Position numbers and translations under genes: made by a program. From Paracoccaceae bacterium (lineage in GTDB: Bacteria > Pseudomonadota > Alphaproteobacteria > Rhodobacterales > Rhodobacteraceae), in NCBI GenBank assembly GCA_018223125.1, contig JAAEZA010000005.1, positions 56,566-120,565 on the forward strand: a DNA stretch of 64,000 nucleotides, in the 5' to 3' direction. Position 1 is the first letter of the stretch, and each line of letters starts with the position of its first letter. This document shows, piece by piece, positions 23,801 through 31,623 of the stretch. Under the pieces are notes generated by a model. The model saw only the letters and a program-made list of their open reading frames with translations. It ran no database searches and had not been told where the DNA came from.

Positions 23801-26632
23801 ACGCACGGACAGGGTGCGGCGGGTCAACCGTTCCTGATCCGAAAGGGTCAGGAAACCGATCTCCGAAGACAGGGACTTGATCACATCCTCCAGTGTCTTC
23901 TTCGTTTGATTCTGTGCTTCGGCTTCGTCGGCGGCAACATTGTTTGCGGCGTCGATTCCGGAGCCACCGATGATCTGTGTCGCGGTCGCCAGACCGGCTT
24001 CACTGCGCACAGCTTGCGGGGTGTTGCTGCTGATATCTACAGGCAGTTCGGTGAAGCTGCGCAGCCCCTCGGTCCCTGCTTTGCGCAGGCTGTCATGGCG
24101 GGCCGCGACTTCGGCCATTATGGCAGGTGTGCAGCTTTCCAGCGGGAAGTCCTCGGCCCTTACTTCACCCCTTTTCAGGGCAACAAGGCGGGAGCCGGCC
24201 TGGCGCATGTCGGCCACGCGGGACACAACAGGTGCACTGTTTTCAGGAAGCGTGCTGGTTTGCAGCGCAAGAACATGAGAGACGGGGCGCAGACCGAACA
24301 GGCTGTATTTGCCATCTGCGTCAGTTACAACCATCAGGCCTTCCTGTGTAATAATGCGAACACCAGCCACGCCGAGTTCATCCGCGGAGTCCCGCAGGCC
24401 GTTGCCGTTACAATCCATGAAAACGGAACCGAAGATCGCGCCTTTGCGGGAAAACACACCGTTGGTTGTATCCAGCGCCACAGTCGCCTGAGCTGTATTG
24501 GAACGGCGGGTCTCGCCGGAGCCGGCCTGCTTGCCGATCAGATAGGCACTGTTCACACGGTTGCCGGAACGCGCAGACGGGGTGAAGCGCAGGACATAGG
24601 TCAGTTCAACTGTTTCCAGCGGCGGGATATCACCAAGGGCAAAGCGATGTGCACCGGTGGCCTCAACCAGAGGCTGGTCAATCGCCACGCCGTCAAGAAG
24701 GGCTGTGCCTTCGACATAAACGGCACCGCGGGGCAGGGCATCGACAAGAACCGCTTGTGTCAGAGCCTGGTTCATACCGTTTTGTGCCTGCACGGTATAG
24801 GTGACGAAATCACCGGTCTGGGCCTGTCTCTTGTTCGCGGATTTTTCAATGGACAGGGGCACGCCGTAGAAGGGATCCAGCGGAATATCCATGGGATAAA
24901 CCGGACCGCCATCATGTCTGAAACGGACGCCGTAAGAGGCCTTGGCATCCACATTGCGGGTGTAGCCGCGGAAGTCCGTGCGCTCGGAAGCGAAAGAGAA
25001 CTCCGCAGGCGGCAGGACAACCGTGGTGTAACGGCCTTTGGCAACATCACCAAGGGCAAAGAAGCCGGTGGAATCGCTGACAGCTTCCGCCACTACAACG
25101 CCGGCGCGGTTCAGCAACTGCACCGTCGCATTCGAAATTGTTTCATTGGTCAGGCTGTTGAAGACGTACGATCCGGGGCGCACCAGCAGCGTATCAAAAA
25201 CAGTCTGCGCACGGCATTCGGCACGGGCTTGCAGATTGTCCCCCGGTGCAGATGCAATAACCCCGTCACCGGATTTCGGGAAAGACATCTGCGCGATCGG
25301 CAGCAGGGGCGTTGTGAAGATGCCGGTATTTGCGCCGGTCTCGGTCGCTGTTACGGTTTCAACATCATTGGTAATTGTGCTGGTGATTTCGATTGTCACG
25401 ACATCCACATCGGCAGAGACGTTGCAGGCACCGGACGTCAGCAGGAGACGTGTGTCGCGGTCCAGGTCCGTGGTATCGGCAGGGCTATCTGTATCAGGCT
25501 CGATAAAATCCAGTGTGGAGGTTGTATCGGTCACACGGTCGAACGAAACGGTGTTAGACGGAATTTCCGTCAAATCGCCATCTGCAATCAGGTAGGTGAC
25601 GGCAGTGTTTTCCACAGAGACCGGACCGAGGTGGTCGGAGATCAGGACATCAAAGCTGACGTCTGTAGAGTGACCAATGGCATAGTCGCCACGATGCAGG
25701 AAAGCCACCGCATCTACCGCTGACAGGTCTTCGGGCATGCTGCTCTGGTAGCTGTGCTTGCCCTGACCGCGCAGGTGATATCCGGCAATCATCTTGCCGG
25801 CAGGGGATGCGGACAAAAGGGTTGTGTTCAGCGGAATGGCATCCCGCAGGACGATGCCGCGAAAGGATACGCCGTCCAGAAGAATGTTCTGCCCGTCCAG
25901 CGCGCTGTAAGCGGAGACAACAGATTCCGCGTTGTTGCGCAAGGCGAGCGTGAAAGTTGCGATCTCGCCGGTCGGGGCATCACGACGGGTCAGTTTCTTG
26001 CGCAGTTGCAGCGCCTGATCCACGATCACAACCATGCCGAGACCTTCGCCTTCGGCCTTTACGGACTTGCCGGAAGTGGCAGAGATTGCTTTGACCCGCA
26101 GGGTGGACTCTTCGCTGTCATCAAGCAGGGCTGTGGCTGCCACGCGGAAGCGGTAGATAAGTTTTACCGTTTCGGACGCGGTGATTGGCAGTGTGTCGTC
26201 TTTGAAAATCTCGCGTTCGCCGGCGTCGATGACACCGTTCCCGTTCGCGTCGATGAACAGGGCAGTATCTGTCAGCATCGGAGTTATTTCGGCGTTTTTG
26301 ATCCATGCGCTGAAAAGCAGGTCAACGTTGCCGGTGTTCGTAATTTCGTAGGCGTGTTCGGCAAAGGCGCCGCGGGACAGTCGCAGGTCGGTCAGACCGG
26401 ATATTTCCAGTGCGGGGACTTCGCGAACCAGAGCCTCTACAGGGTTGGAGCGGACGGTTTCGCTGATACCGAGGCCACGGTGGAAATAAGTGGCTGAAGC
26501 GATGTTTCTGATGATGCTGCCGCCAGGTGCCATCTCGGAGACTGAGGGGCCTGAAATGCCGAGACCGAGGGCTGTGCCAAGGATCAGAGTGCGACAGGTT
26601 TTAGTGATTTTATTGAATGCCGAGCAGAGCAT
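20891..26632 (-). CDS. Giant secreted DUF11/SdrD-type protein with C-terminal outer-membrane barrel
   Basis: The product has 1913 residues. After a signal-like N-terminus (1-33) comes a module shared with the 885-residue neighbour, with a calcium-type loop DANGNGVID at about 128-136. Next are DUF11-like domains (200-370), a carboxypeptidase-regulatory-like beta domain (about 487-560), a DUF11 repeat (about 595-725), an SdrD B-type domain with DCNGNGLRD (about 735-800), an Ig-like region (about 1060-1140), and from about 1160 to the end a long run of alternating amphipathic strands typical of an outer-membrane beta barrel. It likely anchors itself in the outer membrane and exposes the repeats. 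It is the last gene of a three-gene operon. The terminal residue is Q, not the usual aromatic. Confidence 0.75.
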   Translation of the reverse strand: MLCSAFNKITKTCRTLILGTALGLGISGPSVSEMAPGGSIIRNIASATYFHRGLGISETVRSNPVEALVREVPALEISGLTDLRLSRGAFAEHAYEITNTGNVDLLFSAWIKNAEITPMLTDTALFIDANGNGVIDAGEREIFKDDTLPITASETVKLIYRFRVAATALLDDSEESTLRVKAISATSGKSVKAEGEGLGMVVIVDQALQLRKKLTRRDAPTGEIATFTLALRNNAESVVSAYSALDGQNILLDGVSFRGIVLRDAIPLNTTLLSASPAGKMIAGYHLRGQGKHSYQSSMPEDLSAVDAVAFLHRGDYAIGHSTDVSFDVLISDHLGPVSVENTAVTYLIADGDLTEIPSNTVSFDRVTDTTSTLDFIEPDTDSPADTTDLDRDTRLLLTSGACNVSADVDVVTIEITSTITNDVETVTATETGANTGIFTTPLLPIAQMSFPKSGDGVIASAPGDNLQARAECRAQTVFDTLLVRPGSYVFNSLTNETISNATVQLLNRAGVVVAEAVSDSTGFFALGDVAKGRYTTVVLPPAEFSFASERTDFRGYTRNVDAKASYGVRFRHDGGPVYPMDIPLDPFYGVPLSIEKSANKRQAQTGDFVTYTVQAQNGMNQALTQAVLVDALPRGAVYVEGTALLDGVAIDQPLVEATGAHRFALGDIPPLETVELTYVLRFTPSARSGNRVNSAYLIGKQAGSGETRRSNTAQATVALDTTNGVFSRKGAIFGSVFMDCNGNGLRDSADELGVAGVRIITQEGLMVVTDADGKYSLFGLRPVSHVLALQTSTLPENSAPVVSRVADMRQAGSRLVALKRGEVRAEDFPLESCTPAIMAEVAARHDSLRKAGTEGLRSFTELPVDISSNTPQAVRSEAGLATATQIIGGSGIDAANNVAADEAEAQNQTKKTLEDVIKSLSSEIGFLTLSDQERLTRRTLSVRVKGPADLGLDLIVNGQKIGGSRIGERSTWTSGNVQAIEYVAVKLNAGENLLQLVGKDPFGNIRKSAEIRVYAPGDAQKIKLVGPKAASASPTERVKFTVQILDIKGEPVKAATVVTLNARRGIWDVKDIRANQPGVQIYVDSGIAEVSLIPPQMAGPDLLSAQSGSLGRAEASILFSPNLEERILVGVLEGTIASQSGAQLLNKGEFSAFEDTNTGLRGEVFLKGRVGRETLMTLRYSSDSDEDDRLFRDINTDESYPVYGDKSERGYDGQSSSDLYVSFERGASSLVYGDIAIEPGSSAFELGGFRTVTTGVKANWQGERTRVTAFAARTSQEIRTLEIKGRGVSGPYDVDLTGYQEGSDQVDVIVRDRDTGVILSETRLRRMSDYLLDFFLNTIVFDTPLRQADALGNPVSFRITYNVEGKSGEKYWLYGLEAISELNERVTVGARAIHSDGAAGTDERYKIYSAFLQTKISDKASFEAEIAQAEDGFGQRGYAGRIAYDYVSEDTRFRFEAARTGLKFAPLGSNVRAGMAQVSLDYEKRLSDSRTLIASADYQSDFATKQETLGAEILVRGVVNEKLTRASGFRMVVEKTPLDKNSTTYFKDEAVWRPESTPGMVMKFVKEIPLTGEGQGKFIVAADYRVREDLRVFGEFELSFGDLGDKLTRAHIGVEYRVNHWLDGRTEFTTNPGDLGDDLLVQGFSTRLELNERTAIDMSLEHSLNLSEPDSGLTSIALGGTWESRDGDWVAEANLDQTFEKTGNTFYADIGLAGEISPGVTVLARGRHARDGRSGQNARIRERLRVGAAYRPLDDARFNALGWYEYQRDRDINEETQHLWSLAGTWDIRPDLRVNGKYAGQYSSLSSPLGGIETSSLTQLMQAGVTWDALPEKLELSGNVYHMWDDDGFAAQAYGIEAGYVFAKGAMVSIGYNHATEQLPFQTRHFQKGLYLRLRLKLTENLWDQLDNFLSQ

Positions 26633-26685
26633 TTTTCTAAACCAGTTCTGAGTTGGGGGAATGGATGAAATCTATCGGGCGGGGT

Positions 26686-26716
26686 GCTCTCCCCGGGTTA
26701 GGGGCCCGGAGAGAGC
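26686..26716 (-). promoter_or_regulatory. Intercistronic hairpin between the two large surface genes
   Basis: On the minus strand GCTCTCTCCGGG and CCCGGGGAGAGC pair at 11 of 12 positions around a 7-base loop, in the 92-base gap before the 1913-residue gene. No T-run follows. It may act as a processing or attenuation point that lowers expression of the giant downstream gene. Confidence 0.45.
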
Positions 26717-26724
26717 GGTTTTGC

Positions 26725-29382
26725 CTATTCAGCGACCTTCACTGTGAACTCCAGCCGGGCGTAGTCACCGGGAAGGACAGTGTTGTGGAAGCTTTCAGCG
26801 GTTGTGCCGGTGATGGTCACAGAGCTGGAAGGTTCCGCAGGGTAGACACTGTAGGCACAGGCGCCGCCGCAAGATTCGATGGATGTGTATGCTGGAGCTA
26901 CATCCTGAATTTTCACGTTGCCTGCATTCGTGGTGCCTGTGTTTTCCGCTTCGATTTTGTAGCGGATGCACTGACCGGGCTCGACGTCCTGACGCTCGGT
27001 TGTGAAGGTTCCGACCGTGCCGTCACAGTTGGCATCAATGTACTGCATCTTGGTCAGTGTGACGTCACCGGAGACGATGATGATACGGTCCTGCACGGCG
27101 TTGTTGGCTGTTTCGCTGTCGGTGTCAGTACCGGAGTTCAACGCTGTGGCCACTGTGACTGTACCGATTTCGGACAGACCCGGAGTTGCCGTGGACGGTG
27201 TTTGCACACGGTAGATCAGGGAGATGGTTTCACCTGCGGCGATACCGTTGGAACCGGCACCCAGATTGTCGACCAGATCGTTGAAGTTGTCGATCACAAC
27301 TTCTGTCGGGTCCAGCGCACCGTTGCCGTTGGCATCCCAGAAGATCGCACCGGAGAAGTCGCTTAGACCGGATTGGGTCAGTGCACCTTCAGTGATATCG
27401 ACGTTCGAGTTGTTGGTGATCTTGTGGACCATGTCTACAACACCACCCGGGGATGCCTGTGCTTCCTGATCGGCCTCGATCTGTACGTCGATCACCTTGT
27501 TTACAGTCACCTGGTTGATGATGCGGTCGGACTGGCCGGTCACGGCAGATGCGACTTTGATATCAATCAGTGTATCGCTTGGCGGATACCCTTCAGTTGG
27601 CGTGATAACGACAATGAAGTCTTTGTTGCCACCGGCCGGGATGGTGCCTGTGTTGGATACGACTGTTCCATCAGCGAGCTGGAATTCTACAGTCCAGCCT
27701 GTGGGGATCGGCTGATCCAGCGAAATGTTGAAGCTGTCGGATGTCGGTCCGCCATTTTCTACATTCATTGTGAAGCTGACCGGCTGACCTGGATCAGTGG
27801 TTTGTGTAACCCACGGATTTGCGCCGTTTGTCGGGCTTGCGCCGTCACCTTCGGAGCCTGCTACCTTATTTTCCAGATCGATTGTGGCCGCCAGAACAGC
27901 ACCTGTGAATTCCGCGGTGGAGCTGTCAAAGCTGCCGCTGTTTTCGGAGGTTGCCACAACATTTGCTGTGAATTCTGACGTTGGAACCGGCGTAACATCG
28001 GTCGGGAGTGTGGCCAGCAAGGTAACCTTGCGTGTTTCACCGGAGGCCAGAGGCCCTACAGTCCCGACAATTGGTGTCGCACCGTCTTCGGCAACCATGC
28101 GGAAGGTTGTGCCTGCCGGGAAGTCCACGTTGCTGACGTCCAGCGTGTAGCTGTCTGTCACGTTGGAGGTGTTGGAGATCACGAACTCGAACGGGATCGT
28201 CGCACCTTGCGAGACATCAGCGTTATCTTCGACAACGTCGTTCGCAGTGGCGTCTGTATCCGTTGCAGAGGAAACCGTTCCGTCCCGTGTGCCGTCGAGG
28301 TTGATTTTGGTATCGTCAATTTCGAGGCTGAACTGTTCGTCTACAGTGATCTGTGCCGTGTTGGAGTCAGGGAAGGCTGTGCCGTCAACCGCTTGGGTTG
28401 CGGTGTTGGGGATGATCCCCGCCGGTGCACCATCTGCGACCGTTGCCTTGAACGTAACCGTACCGGAACGGCCGGAGGGGACACTGCTCAGGACGAACTG
28501 GAGCGTTTGGGCAGAGTCGTAAGACCATGCAATTGTCTGGCCGCCGCCGTTGGTTTTATCGGTTGCATTGGCGCCGTTGCTTTCGTCCATTGCGCCGGTG
28601 GCATCCGACCATGTTGCAGAGTTGGGAACATAGTTCAGGCGTCCGTCAAGAATATCCTGCACCACGTAGTTTGTGGCATCTGTCAGACCGGTGCTGGAGT
28701 AGGTCAGCTTGATGGTCACTTCGTCGCCGGCATCGACAATCGCGTTGTTGCCTGTGCCCGAAGCCGGATCGACTGTCATGGATTTGACAACTTCGACGAT
28801 CGCGCCTGTGGAAATGGTCAGCGTGTCCGTATTGGTATCAACAACTGTGTTGTCCAGCGCGGAATCTGCCTGCACCAAAATGTCATCGGTGCCTGTCTGC
28901 GTGGAATCGGCTGTTGCCTCGATGACAAAACCGAACTGCTCACCCGGAGCAAGGACAGGAGTTTCCGTGATCGGTGTTGCGCTGTCTGCGACACCGTCCA
29001 TGTCCGCATCGGGATAGAAGACCAGAGTTGTGTTCAGTGCGCCGGTGTTCTGTTCCGTTGCCGTCAGTGTGAAGTAATCCGGCCCGTTACCATCGTTGGT
29101 GATAACGTGCGGCAGGAAGGCTTTACCACCCGGGGCGATGGCTTCGGAATTGTCCGAGATCATCGTCAGGCCTGCAACCTGCTGAACAACTGTTTCAACT
29201 TTGTTCGACGTCACGGTGATCGAGTCACCGGAACTGTTTGTATAGGTCGCGACCGCCTGGTTGCCGATCACGGATCCGGCTTCCGGGGGCGCGGCCATTG
29301 CTGCGGCCCCGACGACCGATAGAAGTGCGGCTGCCGAACAGCCACGAAGGAAGATTGAACTAGAATTCACTTTACTCACCAT
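26725..29382 (-). CDS. Secreted repeat protein with DUF11-type and calcium-loop modules
   Basis: The protein has 885 residues with a signal peptide (cleavage near AAAMA, residue 30) and is beta-rich with very few lysines. Recurring modules (about 85-175, 400-480, 535-625, 645-745) carry ITNxxN; two of them hold DxDxDG-type loops, DADMDGVAD at 125 and DANGNGALD at 683. DUF11 regions lie at about 195-345 and 775-885, the last with four cysteines (786, 805, 838, 842). There is no anchor or barrel, so it is probably secreted or held by the 1913-residue partner. No Shine-Dalgarno sequence precedes the ATG, and a run of nine C lies close upstream. Function is unknown; surface layer or adhesion is a guess. 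Confidence 0.7.
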   Translation of the reverse strand: MVSKVNSSSIFLRGCSAAALLSVVGAAAMAAPPEAGSVIGNQAVATYTNSSGDSITVTSNKVETVVQQVAGLTMISDNSEAIAPGGKAFLPHVITNDGNGPDYFTLTATEQNTGALNTTLVFYPDADMDGVADSATPITETPVLAPGEQFGFVIEATADSTQTGTDDILVQADSALDNTVVDTNTDTLTISTGAIVEVVKSMTVDPASGTGNNAIVDAGDEVTIKLTYSSTGLTDATNYVVQDILDGRLNYVPNSATWSDATGAMDESNGANATDKTNGGGQTIAWSYDSAQTLQFVLSSVPSGRSGTVTFKATVADGAPAGIIPNTATQAVDGTAFPDSNTAQITVDEQFSLEIDDTKINLDGTRDGTVSSATDTDATANDVVEDNADVSQGATIPFEFVISNTSNVTDSYTLDVSNVDFPAGTTFRMVAEDGATPIVGTVGPLASGETRKVTLLATLPTDVTPVPTSEFTANVVATSENSGSFDSSTAEFTGAVLAATIDLENKVAGSEGDGASPTNGANPWVTQTTDPGQPVSFTMNVENGGPTSDSFNISLDQPIPTGWTVEFQLADGTVVSNTGTIPAGGNKDFIVVITPTEGYPPSDTLIDIKVASAVTGQSDRIINQVTVNKVIDVQIEADQEAQASPGGVVDMVHKITNNSNVDITEGALTQSGLSDFSGAIFWDANGNGALDPTEVVIDNFNDLVDNLGAGSNGIAAGETISLIYRVQTPSTATPGLSEIGTVTVATALNSGTDTDSETANNAVQDRIIIVSGDVTLTKMQYIDANCDGTVGTFTTERQDVEPGQCIRYKIEAENTGTTNAGNVKIQDVAPAYTSIESCGGACAYSVYPAEPSSSVTITGTTAESFHNTVLPGDYARLEFTVKVAE

Positions 29383-29448
29383 TTGTTAGGGTTTGGATTG
29401 GTTGGGTTGGGGGGGGGTAATTTCGTCCGAATGGAAGGCCACGAAGGC
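29383..29448 (-). repeat. G-free C/A-rich leader with nine-base homopolymer
   Basis: The 66-base gap ahead of the 885-residue gene contains a run of nine G on the plus strand at 29409-29417 (C on the coding strand), followed by ACCC and AACC blocks up to the ATG. The coding-strand stretch of about 39 bases before the ATG lacks G and so has no Shine-Dalgarno sequence. Such homopolymers can slip in replication. Confidence 0.7.
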
Positions 29449-29961
29449 TTAGTTCACGATCACGCGGTACGAATTCTTTGAGGCGCCGCCACCTGGCAGC
29501 GGAGAATCTAGAACCCAGCGCACCGCTTCGATGGCTTCGGCGGGGACCGGCTCAAGCCGTTCTGAACCGTTTGCGTCAACCACCTTGCGCATTGCCGGGA
29601 GAGTGGACCATTCCAGTCCGGGAATATCTTCGTCCAGTTCCGCCTCGATTTCGAAAGTAGCAGGCAGGGAGCTGTGGTGCTGATCCATAACGAAGGTCAC
29701 GCCGTCGGGGATCGGGCCGGAAACAACCAGACCGGACAGATTGTCTTCGGTCGTGTTTTTGTGGGTGATAATATACTGGATGGTTTCACCGGGGGCGACG
29801 CTTTCGCGTTCGGCAAGAACTTCGTTCCCGTCGGCGTCCTGTTCTACGATGCGAAAGTCGAAAGACGACTTCAACGCATCAGCACTGGCTTGGGGCGCCT
29901 GAAAAACCACTGCGGCGACAATGACGCCGGCAGCAGAAAAGATACTTTTATTAAACAACAT
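29449..29961 (-). CDS. Small secreted DUF11-like protein, first gene of surface operon
   Basis: The 170-residue protein has a signal peptide ending near ASADA, followed by a single beta-sandwich of the DUF11 type (SVAPGETIQYIITHKNTTED, SGPIPDGVTFV). The ATG at 29961 is preceded by AAAGGAGC, a strong ribosome site, in contrast with the next gene. It lies 66 bases upstream of the 885-residue gene on the same strand. It may be an accessory or pilot subunit; no function is known. Confidence 0.7.
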   Translation of the reverse strand: MLFNKSIFSAAGVIVAAVVFQAPQASADALKSSFDFRIVEQDADGNEVLAERESVAPGETIQYIITHKNTTEDNLSGLVVSGPIPDGVTFVMDQHHSSLPATFEIEAELDEDIPGLEWSTLPAMRKVVDANGSERLEPVPAEAIEAVRWVLDSPLPGGGASKNSYRVIVN

Positions 29962-30413
29962 GTGATAGCTCCTTTTGGCCCCATCCCTAAGAGGCCGGTT
30001 GGTTTGAAACGCTTTCGAAAACCCGAGAGGCATCCGAGAACGATCAAGCTTTCACATTGATGGGGCTATCCGAGCTATCCCCCCGAACGCATACCGGGAG
30101 TTGCATTTGATTAGGAAAATGCGCACAAGTCGTAACGGACTGAACGGATGCGTAGGCCCCTTATACGATCGCAATATGTTCCTATCCTTTTGAGAAATAA
30201 TTTTCCCCGAACGCCCGAGAGAATCGCATGCCGGCAGAGCCCCCTTCACGGGAATCACCCGTGCGAAAAGGGAGAGTGTTTTTGGAAAATTTTATATAAA
30301 AAGCAGATGTTTAACCGGTCGTTCTGGTTGTGTCCTGCGTGCGGAACTGTCAGTATTGCCTTATCGAATCCACGCAATGACAGTTGTTCCGGCGCCGCCG
30401 GAAGGAGCGCGCA
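29962..30413. other. Divergent control region of the surface operon
   Basis: This 452-base region separates the surface operon from the divergent receiver gene. It contains a perfect CACGGG/CCCGTG hairpin at 30247-30263, a TATAAA-like box at 30295-30300 toward the receiver gene, and a GGAG ribosome site just before 30414. No convincing gene is present; operators are expected here but none can be assigned. Confidence 0.45.
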
Positions 30414-31259
30414 ATGCGGACCAACCGGATACAATCAAACGATAGATCTGCTGCCTCAAAGCAGATACGTGCACGTGTTGGTGTCTTTTCAGGGTCTTGT
30501 GCCCCGGTGGAGTGCTCCACACTTGATCAGGCGTCGAAGAGTGGCGCAACAGGACTTAAGGCAAATGGGTTCTCTCTTATGGCGTCGTGGTTAGCCGGTG
30601 GTATCTCGACCGGCTGCGCGCAGGTCATCCCGTGTATTCGTTCGCGTGACAGGCTACTCCTCCGGCTGCCGGAAGACTCAGAGGAGCATGGCAGTAAACT
30701 TGAGCCCCGAACCTCTGCGGCCCCAGCAAAAGACGTTCCAAGCGGTGCGCAGACACGTCCGGCTGCGGAACTGGAGGACGTGTGTTCGGGACTCGATATT
30801 CTGGTTGTGGAAGACAACAAACTGAATGCCGCGTTCATGCAGCAGGTTCTGGGCCGCGCGGGTGCCCGCGTGTGCGTGGCTGAAAATGGTGCGATGGCGC
30901 TGGAGCGGATGGTTCAAGAGACATTTGACATCGTTTTTACAGATATACAGATGCCGGTGATGGATGGAATCCAGATGTTGAAAGCCTATAAAGAAAGCGG
31001 CCGGAAGCCGTGTGAAAGTCCCCGTTTCGTGGCATGTAGTGGTCTTGCCGAAACAGAAGGCCCGACCGATCTTCACTCTTTCGGTTTCGACGCTGTACTT
31101 GAAAAGCCGATTTCGATCAAAACAATCGTAAATCTGCTGTTGAGTTTCGATGAAAGGAGAACGGCAAGTGGAGATTTTGGGCAAGTCCGATCAATGCCCT
31201 CCGAAAGGCTCGATCAGACAGGAGTAGTTAAGGGGAAACAGGCTTGTCGCAGGCGTTGA
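30414..31259 (+). CDS. Response regulator with decayed histidine-kinase-like N-terminus
   Basis: The protein has 281 residues. The receiver domain is at about 125-245: acidic pair E133/D134, phosphoacceptor D177 in IVFTDIQMP, lysine K231 in LEKP. Residues 18-86 look like the back half of an ATPase domain (RARVGVF, then GATGLKANGFSLMASWLAGGI, then LLLRLPE), similar in layout to the G-box and final strand of kinases, but the N box and phosphorylatable histidine are absent. It could be an inactive remnant of a hybrid kinase that still works as a phosphate relay or sink. AAGGAGCGC precedes the ATG. It is divergent from the surface operon. Confidence 0.7.
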   Translation: MRTNRIQSNDRSAASKQIRARVGVFSGSCAPVECSTLDQASKSGATGLKANGFSLMASWLAGGISTGCAQVIPCIRSRDRLLLRLPEDSEEHGSKLEPRTSAAPAKDVPSGAQTRPAAELEDVCSGLDILVVEDNKLNAAFMQQVLGRAGARVCVAENGAMALERMVQETFDIVFTDIQMPVMDGIQMLKAYKESGRKPCESPRFVACSGLAETEGPTDLHSFGFDAVLEKPISIKTIVNLLLSFDERRTASGDFGQVRSMPSERLDQTGVVKGKQACRRR

Positions 31260-31396
31260 AAGGCGATTCAGACAGGCAGCCTAATTCTGCTTCGCTAAAG
31301 CTGCGAATCCGCATTCTGATGAAAGCAGTTTTGAACTTTGGCTATGAGCGGTAGCGGATTGATGCTGTTTGAAAAACTATACATTTAAGATAGTTT

Positions 31397-31483
31397 TGGT
31401 GCCCAGAAGAGGACTCGAACCTCCACGTCCATACGGACACTAGCACCTGAAGCTAGCGCGTCTACCAATTCCGCCATCTGGGC
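31397..31483 (-). tRNA. tRNA-Leu (anticodon CAG)
   Basis: The 87-base gene has a complete cloverleaf with a long variable arm, as expected for leucine. The acceptor ends pair (GCCCAGA with TCTGGGC), CCA is encoded at the 3' end, and the anticodon stem CTAGC/GCTAG encloses a loop with CAG, which reads CUG codons. The sequence closely resembles bacterial tRNA-Leu genes. Confidence 0.96.
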
Positions 31484-31623
31484 AACAGATCACGTAGGGG
31501 GCGATTTACAGATGGTCGGGGGGGGTGTCAACGGGTGATTCACATCTAATTTCAGCAATTGTGCTTGTGAGTGGGGCCACATCGCATTATTTCAGGGCAA
31601 ACCCCAGTTGTCGGAGCGCAATT

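Noticed and set aside
22988..25723. A 911-codon open frame on the plus strand
   Set aside because: It is entirely antisense to the 1913-residue gene. The translation is rich in Cys, His, Arg and Gly without domain-like pattern, and the opposite strand reads as clear beta-domain protein.
28207..29322. A 371-codon plus-strand frame in the 885-residue gene
   Set aside because: Cys/Arg/Gly-rich shadow frame; the minus-strand product has a signal peptide and repeats.
30052..30258. A 68-codon minus-strand frame upstream of the surface operon
   Set aside because: No ribosome site, no signal peptide and basic random-like composition; more likely leader or promoter DNA.
31518..31525. Run of eight G next to the tRNA
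   Set aside because: It lies in a non-coding stretch between the tRNA and the NDUFA9-like gene with no surface-protein context, so a phase-variation role has no support.
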